Positions 1-11,824 of a stretch of DNA of 42,127 nucleotides are shown piece by piece. The notes below the pieces were generated by a model. The model made no database searches. It worked only from the letters and a program-made list of their open reading frames with translations, and was not told the origin of the DNA. Source of the DNA: Polysphondylium violaceum (taxonomy: Eukaryota; Evosea; Eumycetozoa; Dictyosteliales; Dictyosteliaceae); the NCBI GenBank assembly GCA_000277445.1, contig AJWJ01000171.1:1-42127 (forward strand). Direction: 5' to 3'. The first letter of the stretch is position 1; every line of letters starts with the position of its first letter. Made by a program: the position numbers and the translations under genes.

Positions 1-1880
1 GACAATCATATGATAAACTTTTTTTTTTTTTTTTTTTTTTTTTGATAGCCGATTCGATCCAAATCATTTTTAAATAGTTATTTTTTTAAAAAAAAATCAA
101 AATTTTGTTGGTGGTGTGGTTTCCAAATATATATAGAAATTAAGGGGTGTTTTATATAATGAAAAAAAAAACAAAAAACCTATTTTTATACAAATCACAC
201 AAGGGATATATATATAAATATAGCTATTTTTTTTAACCACAAACACAAAAATAACAACAGCACACACCTCATTTTGGAATATATGAGTTTGTATGCGTGT
301 TTTCCCTTTTTTTTTTTCTTGTTCTCCATCCAACACACCCACATACATTTATATTCACCCCCACCACCAACTCACTCATAACCACACAATAAATATATGC
401 ACAAATATTCCCCCCTCTAAACACACCTTTGATATATATAATAGTGAATAAAATCAGTAAAAACACATTGTTTTTATAGCTTGATTTTACCTTTATTAAT
501 AGATAAACAACCAAAAAACCCTTATTAAAGTGCTAATTTTAATTACTCATCTCCTGTTATATAAATCAATACAAAAAAGGTGATCACCCATACACTCCCC
601 ACTCACAGAGTTCATCAATCCTGAGCTATTTAAATAGTTTTTTGCTACTGCTGGTAATTACTTTATTTTGTTTATTATTTGCGAGTGTTTGTGTGTGTTA
701 ATATTTTGTGTGGGTTTTTTCTTTTTATTTATTAAATTATTTGTTTGCCATTCATTCTCTCCATATAAAATAATTTTTTCCTCCTTTCAGTGTGTTTCTG
801 TGTATTTGTGTTGCTTAAAAATTACATTTTTTAGTGTGTGTCTGTGTGTTTAAATTGTGTTTATATTTTAATCTATTTTTTTTTTGTATTTAACAATTTC
901 AATAATTATCTGGTTGTTGTTGTTCTTCTTGTTGGTGTTTCTTTTTTATATATAGATTATCTTTTCTAAATTTCATCTTTCTATCTATTATAATTTATCT
1001 CTCGCGCGTTTATCTTTGTGTATTTCAGTTTATTGGGTGCTAACAATATAAATTTATTACTGCATCATTTAAATATAAATAATCTCTAGTGTATAACCCT
1101 TCAACATCATTATAAAGCTATACTTGTCTATCTCTCTCCCTCTCATATCCCTATCCTCCTTAAACTTCACACAAGACAATTTTGAGTGGAATTTTAAACG
1201 CGAATTAACCCCCTCCAATAGTTTGCTTTTTTGTTTTTCTATTATTTTAATATCACTCTCTCGCCAAGTTACAGCAATTTTTAATTGGTAAAGTACTGAA
1301 TTATATAATTTCAAAAAGGTAATTTTTCAGTTACCTCTATCTCTCCCCTTACTTTTTTTGACCTTGTAAATACTTGTGGTGGAATTTTTTTTGTTTTATT
1401 TTTTAGTTTTTTTTTTTTTTTCAATTTTTTTTTTTTTGGTGTTTTTTTTTACCATCCGTTTCTCCACTTTATAAATAATATTTGTGATTGTAAAGTTTGA
1501 TATTGTAATCGAATTGTCTTGCCATTGTTGACCATTTTTTCATTAAAATTTTGTGTCACATTTTTTTTAGTGTTTGTGTGTTGATATATATCTATCTTCC
1601 CTCTATTAAATTAATTTATTTATTTTTTATTTATTATTATATCACCCAATTTACCATCACAATCAACTGTTTTTTTTCTTATCTCTGTTAAATTTATATT
1701 GTGATCACTATTACCATATGTATTAAATTATTGTGTTAACATAAATTATTTATTTACCAATACAGTTTAAAGCTTTTTTTTTTTTTTTTTTTTTTCTTAA
1801 TCAATCTTTCAAATATAGTAATATACCTTTTTTAAGGAATTTAAATTTATAAATTGGCTTTTCATTTTCTTTTCAATCCA
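1..1880. other. Non-coding region upstream of the GSK3-like kinase
   Basis: I see no convincing gene; the short open frames are low-complexity. A run of 25 T lies at 19-43. A C- and CA-rich stretch at about 320-420 contains ACACACCCAC, similar to the CA-rich/G-box promoter elements known in dictyostelids. From about 650 to 1850 the plus strand is strongly T-rich, as is usual for dictyostelid promoters. This is probably the promoter and leader of the kinase starting at 1881, possibly with a gene off the left edge as well. Confidence 0.6.
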
Positions 1881-3230
1881 ATGTTAAATTCAAAAATGAC
1901 GATCCCAGACAACACTTCCTCTTTAATTAACGATAAAAAAGAGGTTAATATGAAAGAATCATCATCAGGTGTGAAATCTTACCCTTACGATATAATAAGA
2001 CAAGTTGGTCAAGGTACATTTGGTAAAGTTTATGAAGCAAAAAATCAAGATAGTAAAAGAGTCGCCATTAAAAAAGTGGAAAAATCGAATCATTTTATTA
2101 GTAGAGAATATGATATTTTAAAGGTAGTCAACCATCCAAACTGTTTAAGAATATTAGATATGTTTTATACCGCTGAAGATAATAAGAAAATGCAGGTAAG
2201 TTATTAATATCATTTTTTTACCCTTCTAAAAAAATCATCATTGTGATATTAATAAGACTTTTTTTATTCTTAGAATTTGGTATTCGATTTTATTCCATAT
2301 ACATTGGCAATTCTATTGAAAAAGAGACACTTAACAATTAGTTTTATCAAGGTATTGTTTTATCAATTATGTCAAGCCATCAAGCATATTCATTCAAAAA
2401 ATATTTGTCATAGAGATATTACTCCCAATAATATTTTATTAAATCCAAAAGGCGAATTAACATTGGCAGATTTTGGAAGCGCTAAAATTCTTGATGCCAA
2501 CCATACCAGTATGTCTTATATTTGCTCACGTTATTATAGAGCTCCAGAATTATTAGTTGGATGTACTAATTATTCTACTAAAATTGTAAGTGTACAAATT
2601 TGATAAAGTTTTCATAATTAAATATTAATAACAAATTTTTAAAAATAGGATATTTGGTCAATTGGATGTATTTTGGCTGAAATGTTGATTGGTAAACCGT
2701 TATTCCCAGGTACAAATTCACACGATCAATTAGGTAGAATTATTGAAGTTTTAGGTTCACCAACCAAAGAAGATTTGGAAGCAATGAAGCCAAGCAAACC
2801 ATATGTTTTACAATTACCAAACATTAATCCAAAACTTTTTGATACTCTTCACAATGTCACCGATAAAAGTGTAATTGATCTCTTATCGAAAATATTTATT
2901 TTTGATCCAATCAAGAGAGCTTCCATTGATGAAATTCTTGAACATCCATTTTTAGAGGGTGTAAATTTAAGCACCATTGAATTATTTGATGAAATGAAAT
3001 GTTTTACTACAAACTCATCTTCAACAACCAATGCTGCCTCATCCTCTTCAAAACCAAGTACATCTTCATCGAATACTACTGCCTCCCTCAATGGTTCCAG
3101 CAGCAATAAAACTACTTCTGAAAGTTTCCTATCAAGATTACATACAAGTGCAATTACAAGTACAAATAATCTCAAAAGTTTAAGTAACAGTAGCGGAGGT
3201 GTAATTACAAATCCTGTTACAACAAATTAA
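1881..3230 (+). CDS. glkA: GSK3-like serine/threonine protein kinase, GlkA-type
   Basis: Three exons (1881-2195, 2274-2585, 2649-3230) give 402 aa. A second ATG at 1896 has the better A-rich context and may be the real start. The kinase domain covers about residues 36-315. It has a glycine loop (GQGTFG, 43-48), lysine 64 in VAIKK, catalytic loop at 151-158, ADFGSAK (DFG 171-173), and an activation segment SYICSRYYRAPEL with the tyrosine typical of GSK3. The tail (about 320-402) is Ser/Thr/Asn-rich and probably disordered. Dictyostelids are known to have GskA and a divergent relative GlkA; the divergence here (LVFDFIP, CTNYST) fits GlkA better than GskA, which is inference. Oddity: the catalytic loop reads HRDITPNN, so threonine 155 replaces the near-invariant lysine of HRDxKPxN. 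The catalytic Asp, the Asn and DFG remain. Kinase family is certain, GSK3 group very likely, gene symbol moderate. Confidence 0.85.
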
Positions 3231-3445
3231 CAAAAAAACAAATAATTTGAAAAAACAAACACACAATCAAAAAAAAAGGAAAAAGAAAAAAAAAAAAAAG
3301 AAAAGAAAAAATCACATAAAAAAACAAATAATCCAAAACACAATAAATATTTTTTATAATTTTGTAAATAACAATATTATACTAAAATAATAGATATTGT
3401 ATATTATCTATCTTTTTTTTTTCTTTTACATATTACAATAAGATT

Positions 3446-4132
3446 TTATTTAGATGAATTTGAGATAAATTCTTCAAGGGTATGTTTTAAATCTGAAACA
3501 TTATTAATGGCAGAATTAAATTGATAAGGAACAAATCCAACCTGTTTAGCAGCTTCACAATTTGCAAGTTTATCATCAACAAAAAGACAAAACTGTTTAT
3601 CAGCTTTTGGATAGAGGGTTTTAAGATGATTAAAGGAAAATTCAAATATTTCCAATTGGGGTTTATAGAGATGAAGATCACATGAAACCATTACCAAAGG
3701 ATAGCATTTAAAAACGGTATCAAATGAATAATGTTGAAAAATGTATTGAAACCAATTGAAACCATGATTTGATAATATACACATATGAACATTTGGATTT
3801 TCTTTGGCAGCAACTTGTTTTAGTACGTCTAGTGTTTGGTTAAAACAAGTAAAATCAGTCAATGTCGATACCAATAGATCATTTAATAATTTATCATGAT
3901 CAGTTCCCATTGCATGATAATCAAACTCCATTTCCTTCAATACCTCTTGATAAAACATTACATCTGTAAAAGTATTGTCTATTCTAATTTTTCTCCAACA
4001 TCTATCTAACACACTTGACAATTTACTTTGATCTTGAGGTTTATATTTTGTCACCAATGATTTGATTAATGAATATTGCATATCATTTGCCAAAACCCCT
4101 CCACAATCAAATATTAAAAATATATCTTTCAT
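3446..4132 (-). CDS. HAD-superfamily hydrolase, YihX/IA-like
   Basis: A single exon encodes 228 aa starting at the ATG ending at 4132. HAD motifs appear in order: motif I FDCGGVL with nucleophile Asp9, motif II LSNHG near residue 121, motif III lysine in YKPQLEIFEF near 157, and motif IV FVDDKLANCEAA near 186. A helical cap lies between motifs I and II, as in subfamily IA. The second Asp of motif I (the acid/base in DxD) is Gly11. This FDxGGVL variant is common in YihX-like and epoxide-hydrolase-N-terminal-like members. The likely role is a cytosolic phosphatase or dehalogenase-like hydrolase, but the substrate cannot be read from the sequence. It runs convergently to the upstream kinase, with about 215 bp between stops. 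Confidence 0.85.
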   Translation of the reverse strand: MKDIFLIFDCGGVLANDMQYSLIKSLVTKYKPQDQSKLSSVLDRCWRKIRIDNTFTDVMFYQEVLKEMEFDYHAMGTDHDKLLNDLLVSTLTDFTCFNQTLDVLKQVAAKENPNVHMCILSNHGFNWFQYIFQHYSFDTVFKCYPLVMVSCDLHLYKPQLEIFEFSFNHLKTLYPKADKQFCLFVDDKLANCEAAKQVGFVPYQFNSAINNVSDLKHTLEEFISNSSK

Positions 4133-4284
4133 TCTCTAATGATTTTATCTATCTACTTTATTGTATAAAGGAAATTTAGAATGTAAAAAAGATTGTGATT
4201 ACAAAAAAAAAATGATCATGCATACATTTTGATAAATTAAAAAAAATAAAAAATTTAAATTTTATTTATAAATATATAGTAATG

Positions 4285-5896
4285 TTACAAAAATAGAAAA
4301 TCAGGATCACATGTGATTTCATCACAACCTGATGGTTTTCTAGGTAAAATAACTGGAGTAAAACCTTTGGGACATTGTTTTTCTTTTGGGGCCAATAGAG
4401 GACATTCTGTTTTTTTAACACATCCAGAGAATCTAACACATCTTTTCATGGTTCTTTGATAGGATTCTGTCATATCTGGATTACAATGAACTGCATATAA
4501 AACTTTTGGACAAACAATGTCTTCTGGAATTCTTGAAAAAACAAATTCAACTTCGAAATTTGGATCATCCAATTCTATATTTCTATTTCTAGTGATAATT
4601 GCATTACCAGAGTTGATTCTATATTCTACCCATGTTTGTTGAATTGATGGTATCTTTTTTAAAATACGATTTATTTTTAAATTTGGACCATTGACAGATA
4701 AATTGTTCTTGCCGCCACTATTGACTTCTGAAATATTATAAATATCAACACTTGGAATTGATTCTAGGTATTGATTATTTTGATCTAAAGTATAGTAACG
4801 TTGATAGAGAAAATCAAACTCAATACCAGGTATAGGAATCATTTTATATAACTCGTTGTCAACAACATGAAGTGTATATCCCAATACCTCTGATCCAGTG
4901 ACATAACCCTTTACCATTACCTCAAAATTGTTATTGTCCAATAAAGCAGTGATATTATGATCAGTGAAATCTAAAAATGGTATACTAATAGTTGATACTC
5001 TCTCTATCATTAATAAATCTCTATCATCACTATCATATTCGGTTGCCAATCTTATCTCATATGTTTTACGATTAAATCCCCAAGTTGGTTTAATCATATA
5101 ATAGTGTGAAGGAATAATAGGTGGTGCTCTCTCTTTATCGGTACAAGGCTTAGCTTTGGATTCATTTTCAACATTATTACTTTGATTACCATTGTTATTA
5201 TTATTGCTGTTGTTGTTATTGCTATTTGATATAGTGGTAGAATTTTTTTCATTTTGTTCACGATCAATTTCATCTGGATTTTTTAAGGAACTATTCTTTG
5301 TATTATTACCATTGTTTGTTTCTTCTATAATGATGGATTTATTCTCATTATTGGTGTAGTTACTATTGGTATAATTGTTATTGTTGTTATAATTATTATT
5401 TGTAGTATTAAAACTATCAGTAGGACTATTATCGTTATTGGATTCTTCTTTTATACTAGTATTATTATTTTTTTGTGTTTGTTTATAATTATTATTATTA
5501 CTATTTTTATTAGTATTGATATCATCATTAATAATATCATCACTATTTTTAATCTTTGTATTATTTAATTTGGTATTGTTTAGGTTGTTATTTATATTAT
5601 TACTATTAATATTGGTATTATTGGCGATATTGTTATTATTAATAGTGTTATTATTACTATTATTATTTTGTGCTATTTTTGTCGTATTAGAATTGCCTGT
5701 CATGTTAGTAATGATAGTATTATTTTTATTTAGTGAAGGAGTACTTGTAATTGTAATATTTTTATTAACAGTGTTATTATTACTATTATTATTTTTTAGA
5801 TCAACATTTTTGGGTGTTGATGTAATATAATTGTTATTATTATTATTATTATTATTGTTATTGTTATTGTTATTGTTATTGTTGTTGTTATTGTTA

Positions 5897-5937
<41 letters not shown>

Positions 5938-6258
5938 GTTATTGTAGTTGTTAATGTAGTTGTTATTATTAATATTGTTATTATAATTATTGTTATTATT
6001 GTTTATAATATTATCACTATTATAGTTATTATTTGTAATTTTATCATTATTTTTATTATTAATATTATTGTTATTAATGTTATTATTATTATTATTATTA
6101 TTTAAAACATTATTATTATTATTATATAAATTTTTATTACTAATATTACTATTATTATTACGAGCAGTTGGTGTAGGTGTAGCTGCCTTCACATCATTGA
6201 AAATAATAACTATCAATACAATTACAACGAACAAACTCTTAATACTACTAGATAACAT
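4285..6258 (-). CDS. Secreted Asn-rich protein with a conserved Cys-containing C-terminal domain
   Basis: A single exon encodes 657 aa. Residues 1-26 form a clear signal peptide (Lys, then a Val/Ile-rich core, ending VKAA). Residues about 30-360 are low-complexity Asn, with one nearly pure Asn block encoded at about 5830-5935 and some Thr/Ser/Ile. The C-terminal 290 residues are ordinary folded-looking sequence. They contain several N-glycosylation sequons and a terminal cluster of cysteines (including CPKVLYAVHC, CVRFSGC, ECPLL, CPKGF, CDEITC) that suggests disulfides. There is no membrane anchor after the signal peptide and no C-terminal hydrophobic GPI-type tail, so it is probably secreted. 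I do not recognise the family; it may be dictyostelid-specific. Confidence 0.75.
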
Positions 6259-8880
6259 TTTTGTTTTTTTTTACTGTAAAATTAAATATTTATGGATAAA
6301 ATAAGAAATTTAAGAGTAAAAAATTGTATTCAAATTGGAAAAAAAAAAAATAGATTTATAAAGGTGTCCTAAAAATTATAAACTAGTATAACTTATTCAA
6401 TTAATGAATAAATAAATCAATATACGTTTACTCATTTTATACTTTCTAAAATGATGCGCGTGCTTTTAATTAATATCAAAAGTAAGTTTTTTAAAAATTA
6501 AAATAATCTTGATATGAGGATATCCACCACCTTCCACCCTCCCAATCTTTGGCATCCCACTTCCAAAAGGAATCAAACTTCTTCTTCCACCCAATACAGT
6601 GCTACTATTTTATTTTTTGTACAAACCACAACCAACACCCCCCGACACTCTTTAAAAAGCAGTACAAGTAAAAACAAACTTGAAACACAGACTTTTTTAT
6701 TTATTAGATTTAGTACTTGGTAAATCGTTTTTTACAAAAGGTAAAATAATCAATTTCCTCAATCACCACCAACACACACACACACAAAAATTAATAGATT
6801 TAAATTTTAATTCCACCCAAAACCAGATCTCATAGATAAAGTTTTTGATTTTGATTTTGGTTGTGTGGGAAAATAAATAAAAAAATATATCGGTTTTATA
6901 TCGAATGGTGTATAAATATCCCATTTGTTTTAGATATCATTATCTTGGAAATTGATACTTATCTCTATGGATATAGATTCACTACCACAAAAAAAAAAAA
7001 AATTAGAAATTAAAAATTGAATTTTTAGAGAAAACAATATAAATAAAACATTTAATATGAATTTGGATTTACAATCAACAAGTAAGATAAGTTACACATT
7101 ATACCAAACACACAAAGAAAATCACACACAAAAATCATTACTAGAGTTAATGATTGTATCGAATATGGTTCTCTATCTAAACGAAATTGATTGATTGGAT
7201 AGGCATATAGATTAAAACTGTGTGTTTTAATCTATATACCTATCCAAATCCTATCAAAATCCCACACAATTTTGTAGAGTTGATCATTTTAAAGATATTA
7301 AGCAAGTTTTAAAATAGTAACAAAGAATGTATGGTCAAACAAATTGTGGCAATTTATCATTTAAATGTGATGATAAAAATAAAACGACCACTCTATAGTG
7401 ATAGATGGCACTAAACCTCTTTGAAAAGGAATAATCTAGAATAAATAAGATCTTTTATGACATGATAATGACATTATGATAAATATGTAATAAATATGTT
7501 TTGTGCAAGTGTGTGTGAGGAGGTGGTGTTGAAATATATTGTGACACAAATCAAAATTATACATATAGTTTGGATCCAAAAGGGATATGAATGAACATCC
7601 AAAGCAAAGCACAAATATCATCATTTTCAATTATTAAAAGAGTAAATTAAATATGTTGGAGTCATAATCTCCTTTTACTTTTCCTTTTTGTCATCATATC
7701 TCGGGTATAATATTTTGGAAATACGACATTTGCAAATGCAGAAAATAATAAATATAATAAATATTAATAAATATTTTGTACGAAAACACAATGCCTTTTC
7801 CGGGTCTATATAGTTTAGGAAAAAATCTGTATCACACAAAAGATATTGTGACATATATCATAATAATAATAAAGTCTTAAGAGGCATATATCATAAAATA
7901 AAATCATATCATCATTATTATCATCATCGTCATCATATATCATATATCATAATCAACTATCACCAAATATGAAATAGTTGTTGTTGTTCCTAAAGTTCCA
8001 AAATTGGATAAATAAGAATGTTGTAGTCTATGGAGTTATTGTTGGTTGTGTGAAAGAGGGGTTTGCTGTGCGGTTATTTAGGGTATTTATGATAAATAGA
8101 GAAATTAACCAACATCATTAAACAGCAAACAAAATCATTCCTTATGATGATTATATCTATTTTTATGAGGTATGTGTGTGTCTAAAAAAGGTATATGACA
8201 AAAAAACTTTAGGATTCGAATCCTTCCATCAATTAGAAAAAAAAAAAAAAAAAAAAAAAAAAAAACAATAAAATTTAAATTTACCCCCTTGTAGTGTTTG
8301 ACACCCCTCTCTCACCCACCACCCGCCACATATATTCACTGTGAATAAATATCATCAACACCAACACCACACACACACACAACATTTGATATACATATAC
8401 ATACATACAAACACATCAAATAACAACAACAAACAACAACAACACATAAAACAAACCACCATTATTACTTACCCCCATCTTACCCAATCACCTCTTTTTT
8501 TTATTTATTTTTTGATGAGATAGTTTGTGACCTTATAATCATTATATAGTCATACTTTCTTTACTTTGTATAGCATAAAACAAAACAAATAACAAATAAC
8601 AAATAATATAATAATAGAATAATAATAATAATAATAATAATAGATAAGTGTGTGAATGTGTGTGAATTTAACATCACTTTATACCTTTCCCCAATAATTA
8701 TAAAGTAAAACAGTGTTCATCATCATATTGCACATAGAATAAATATACAGTAATATAGTAATAATTATATTATAATTATAACTTACAGCGCAGTGTGAAC
8801 TATAAACAACAATCAAACAACAAATAGTAATAGTAATATTAGTAATATTAGTAATAAAAGAATAACCTAAATAAATAGCA
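6259..8880. other. 2.6-kb non-coding gap between divergent genes
   Basis: I see no credible gene. The few open frames (such as one at 6514-6723) lack coding character. The gap must hold the promoters of the minus-strand secreted protein and the plus-strand CH/ankyrin gene. It contains a long near-perfect hairpin at 7193-7250, a small inverted repeat (AATCATT/AATGATT) near 7134-7155, a 14-bp palindrome AGGATTCGAATCCT at 8211-8224, a run of 29 A at 8237-8265, and a CA- and C-rich leader at about 8300-8470 just before the CH/ankyrin gene. Confidence 0.6.
7193..7250. repeat. Long hairpin, 26/27-base arms and 5-base loop
   Basis: The left arm at 7193-7218 and right arm at 7224-7250 are reverse complements except for one mismatch and one single-base insertion. 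They flank the loop TGTGT. Pairing continues imperfectly for several bases outside the arms. At this length and quality it is far beyond chance. It could be a microRNA-type precursor or another structured RNA (dictyostelids have Dicer-like enzymes and small RNAs), a remnant of an inverted-repeat element, or a protein-binding site. No promoter element was recognised next to it. Confidence 0.55.
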
Positions 8881-11259
8881 ATGGCATCCACAACAGCAGC
8901 ATCAAGACCTGTTAGACCAATAGGTGGCAAAAAGATGCCAAATTCATCGGTTACAATTACAATGTCCGACTTTCAAACCTATGAAATGCAAGCTCGACAA
9001 ATGGAATGTAAACAATGGATTGAATCAATTATAAATGAGGAAATCAACTCCGATATTCATTTGGCATTAAAAGATGGTGTTGTTTTATGTAAAATGGCAA
9101 ATATAATGTTTCCTGGCATTATACCACGTTATAATAAACAAACCTCTATTACATTTAAATTATTAGAAAATATAAATTCGTAAGTAGTAGTAGTAGTATT
9201 GCTTGTTGTTGTTATAGCAAGTATATTGTGAATAGAATACTTATTAATAATAACATAATTTCATAGATTCTTATCGGTACCTAAAAAATTGGGTATTAAT
9301 GATAATCAAATATTTATAGCAACAGACCTTTGGGAAAATAAAAATATACAAAAAGTGATTGGAACACTAAATGTGATGGCACACTTGGTTGCCTCTAAGG
9401 GATTCCCAATTAAATGGCCAACTATAGATGATCCTTCAATGAAACAAACCTTTGTTGAAAACACTGACAAAGATAGAGTAATCGAGTGGGATTATCATTT
9501 CATTTTCAATGGAAATGGTACTCCAACCAAATCATTTAATAGATTATCAATCAATGGTACTAAATCAATTGGAACACCATCTTCAATGGCAAATGGTGCT
9601 TCTAAACCAACAGCATCAACATCAACCACTACCATTTTAAATAATAAACCATTATCAAATACATCATCAACTACAGCAGTTGGTTCACCAATTATATCTG
9701 CAACTTCAACAACCAATCATCCTGTTTCTTCACCAAAAGTTATTCCATCATCATCAACAACAACTACTGTACAAACTACCCCCAAACCATCAATTTCACC
9801 ATCACCACCAAAACAACAACCACAAGAACAAGAAGATTTAGTTACAAAATATGAAAAACTATCAATACAATCAAATGAATCATTAAATTGTTTACATATT
9901 GCAGTTAAACAAGGCGATGTGGAAGCTGTGAGAGAAATATTAAAGAAAAGAAAACAGTTGTTAAACTCGGTATCAATACATGGTAGATCAAGTTTACATT
10001 TTGCAGTATCTAACCAAAACATTGAAATATCGGCATTATTGTTGGAACAAGAAGACATAGACGCCAATATCACAGACACTGATGGAAATACACCACTTCA
10101 TTTGGCAGTATTGATAGGTTGTTTTGCCTTGATTGAAATGTTGGTTAAAAAGGAGGGTACCAATGTAAATGCTGTAAACAAGGATGGAAGTACTCCAATC
10201 ATGATGGTTTCTTTGAATGGCGATGAAAAGATTGTCGATTTGCTCATTGACGCAGGCGCAGATGTCAAATCTTCCAATAAAAAGGGAAACACTGCACTCC
10301 ATTATGCTACTTTACGTGGTCATAAAAAGGTGGTTGACAAGCTCATTGAAGCAGGCAGTGATGTAAATGCCGTCAACCAAGATGGCGCCACATCACTCCA
10401 TGTTGCCGCTGAAGAGAATTTCCCAAACATTGTTGAATCATTGGCCAACTCTGGTGCACAATTGGATCTCCAAAGACTCGATGGATGGACACCACTTTAT
10501 TCGGCCGCCTACAAAGGAAACATTGAGACTGCCGTATCATTAATGTCTAAATCTGCACCGGTAGACTCTCAAAATCTCGAAGGATGGACCCCTCTCCATG
10601 CCGCCTGTGCCGAAGGACACATGGAAATGGCCAAACTTTTGATCGAACATTACAAGGCTCACATCAACAAACAAAACATCCAAGGCACCACCCCCTTCTT
10701 TCATGCCTGCTCCTCGGGACACCTTAGTTTGGTGAAATACTTACTTGCCAACGGTGCTGATCCCGAACTATCCAAAGCCAACGGATGGAAACCAATCCAC
10801 ATTGCATGTTATAATGAAAATGACCACATTGTAAAGCATCTCATTGAAGAGACAAATGTTGATCTAAACTGTACAAATAACGAAATCAAAGGCTATGCCC
10901 CCATACACATACTAATCTCGACAGAGGTGCCAAGAATCGAAGTGATTGAACTCATATTAAAAAAGGGTATCGATGTAAATAAGAAGAATGTTAATGGATC
11001 AACACCACTTCATTTGGCAGTGTTTTGGAATCATTTTCAAGTGTTGGAATTACTACTTGCCTACAATGCAAATCTTTCTGAAAAGAATAACAAGGGTAGA
11101 ACTCCTCTCAATTTAGCTTGCCACTATGGTAATGAAAACATTGCTAAATTTTTAGCTGAAAAAACAAACGTGGATCCAAGAAAACTCAAGATTAAAAATA
11201 ACAAACAAAAGATTTTAGATATGGAAATTCCTGATGCTCCCCCTGTCCCCATTAATTAA
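8881..11259 (+). CDS. Calponin-homology domain fused to 13 ankyrin repeats
   Basis: Two exons (8881-9179 and 9267-11259, intron GTAAG...TCATAG) give 763 aa. Residues about 40-150 form a single calponin/transgelin-type CH domain (CKQWIESII, LKDGVVLCKMAN, FLSVPKKLGI, DLWENKNIQKVIGTLN), a fold known to bind actin or to signal. Residues about 185-300 are a Ser/Thr/Pro-rich linker. From about 308 to 740 there are 13 ankyrin repeats recognisable by TPLHxA-type cores (NTPLHLAV, WTPLHAAC, STPLHLAV), with weaker ones such as STPIMMVS. The protein is probably a cytosolic scaffold tied to the actin cortex (inference). Codons in repeats 6-9 (about 10380-10760) are visibly richer in C than the rest of the gene. 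Confidence 0.85.
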
Positions 11260-11824
11260 TTAATTTGTTAATTAATTAATTAATTAATTGAAATTACCAT
11301 TATATTATGATTATTATTATTATTATTATTATTCTATTATTATTATAATCAAAATATTATTATTATTATAATTATAAAATAAATATATAATTAATAAAGA
11401 AATAAAATAAATCCAAAAAAACAATAAAACTCTTAAATATTTATATAAACTGCCACTACTATGCTACTACTACTACCACCACTACTACTACTATTAATAC
11501 TACTACATTTTTATTGAATTACAAATTCAATTTGATTTTTTTCAAAGATTTCAATATTTTAAAAGAGATCGAGATGGAAATATTAAATTTATAAAAACAA
11601 ACACCCCACATTACACCCACCCCCATTAAGTAAAATAGTATTTGACATGAATTAAAATGATTTAGTTCTTAAGTACATTGATTATTATAATTAAAATCTC
11701 CAAATGAAATGATTTTAAATCATTTTCATCTAGTATGAATGGATTTGACCCTTTTTTTTAAAAAAATCTAAATTTTTTTTTATTGTTTTCAATTTTCATA
11801 TTCTACAAACATAGATATACACAA
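11260..11824. other. Intergenic region, CH/ankyrin gene to TSPOON-like gene
   Basis: It holds ATTA repeats straight after the stop codon, AT microsatellite-like runs, ACT/CTA triplets near 11455-11505, and a C-rich patch at about 11600-11630 containing ACACCCCAC and ACACCCACCCCC. That patch lies about 200 bp before the next start codon and resembles dictyostelid CA-rich promoter elements. No gene seen. Confidence 0.5.

Noticed and set aside
44-65. GATTCGATCC near the left edge, resembling a tRNA T-loop
   Set aside because: It directly follows a poly-T run and the flanking five bases are not complementary.
5516-5830. Plus-strand open frame rich in Leu and Val
   Set aside because: It is the antisense shadow of the Asn-rich region of the secreted protein on the minus strand; AAT/AAC repeats read backwards give Leu/Ile/Val.
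6514-6723. 69-codon plus-strand open frame
   Set aside because: No ATG context, no family resemblance, and composition like the surrounding spacer.
8211-8224. AGGATTCGAATCCT, resembling a tRNA T-loop
   Set aside because: The flanking bases do not form a T-stem, and no acceptor or anticodon arms lie at the right distance on either strand.
8237-8265. Run of 29 A, possible poly(A) tail of a retrocopy
   Set aside because: No coding or element sequence lies next to it and no target duplication is seen; such runs are common in dictyostelid spacers (also 17544-17569 and 24741-24766).
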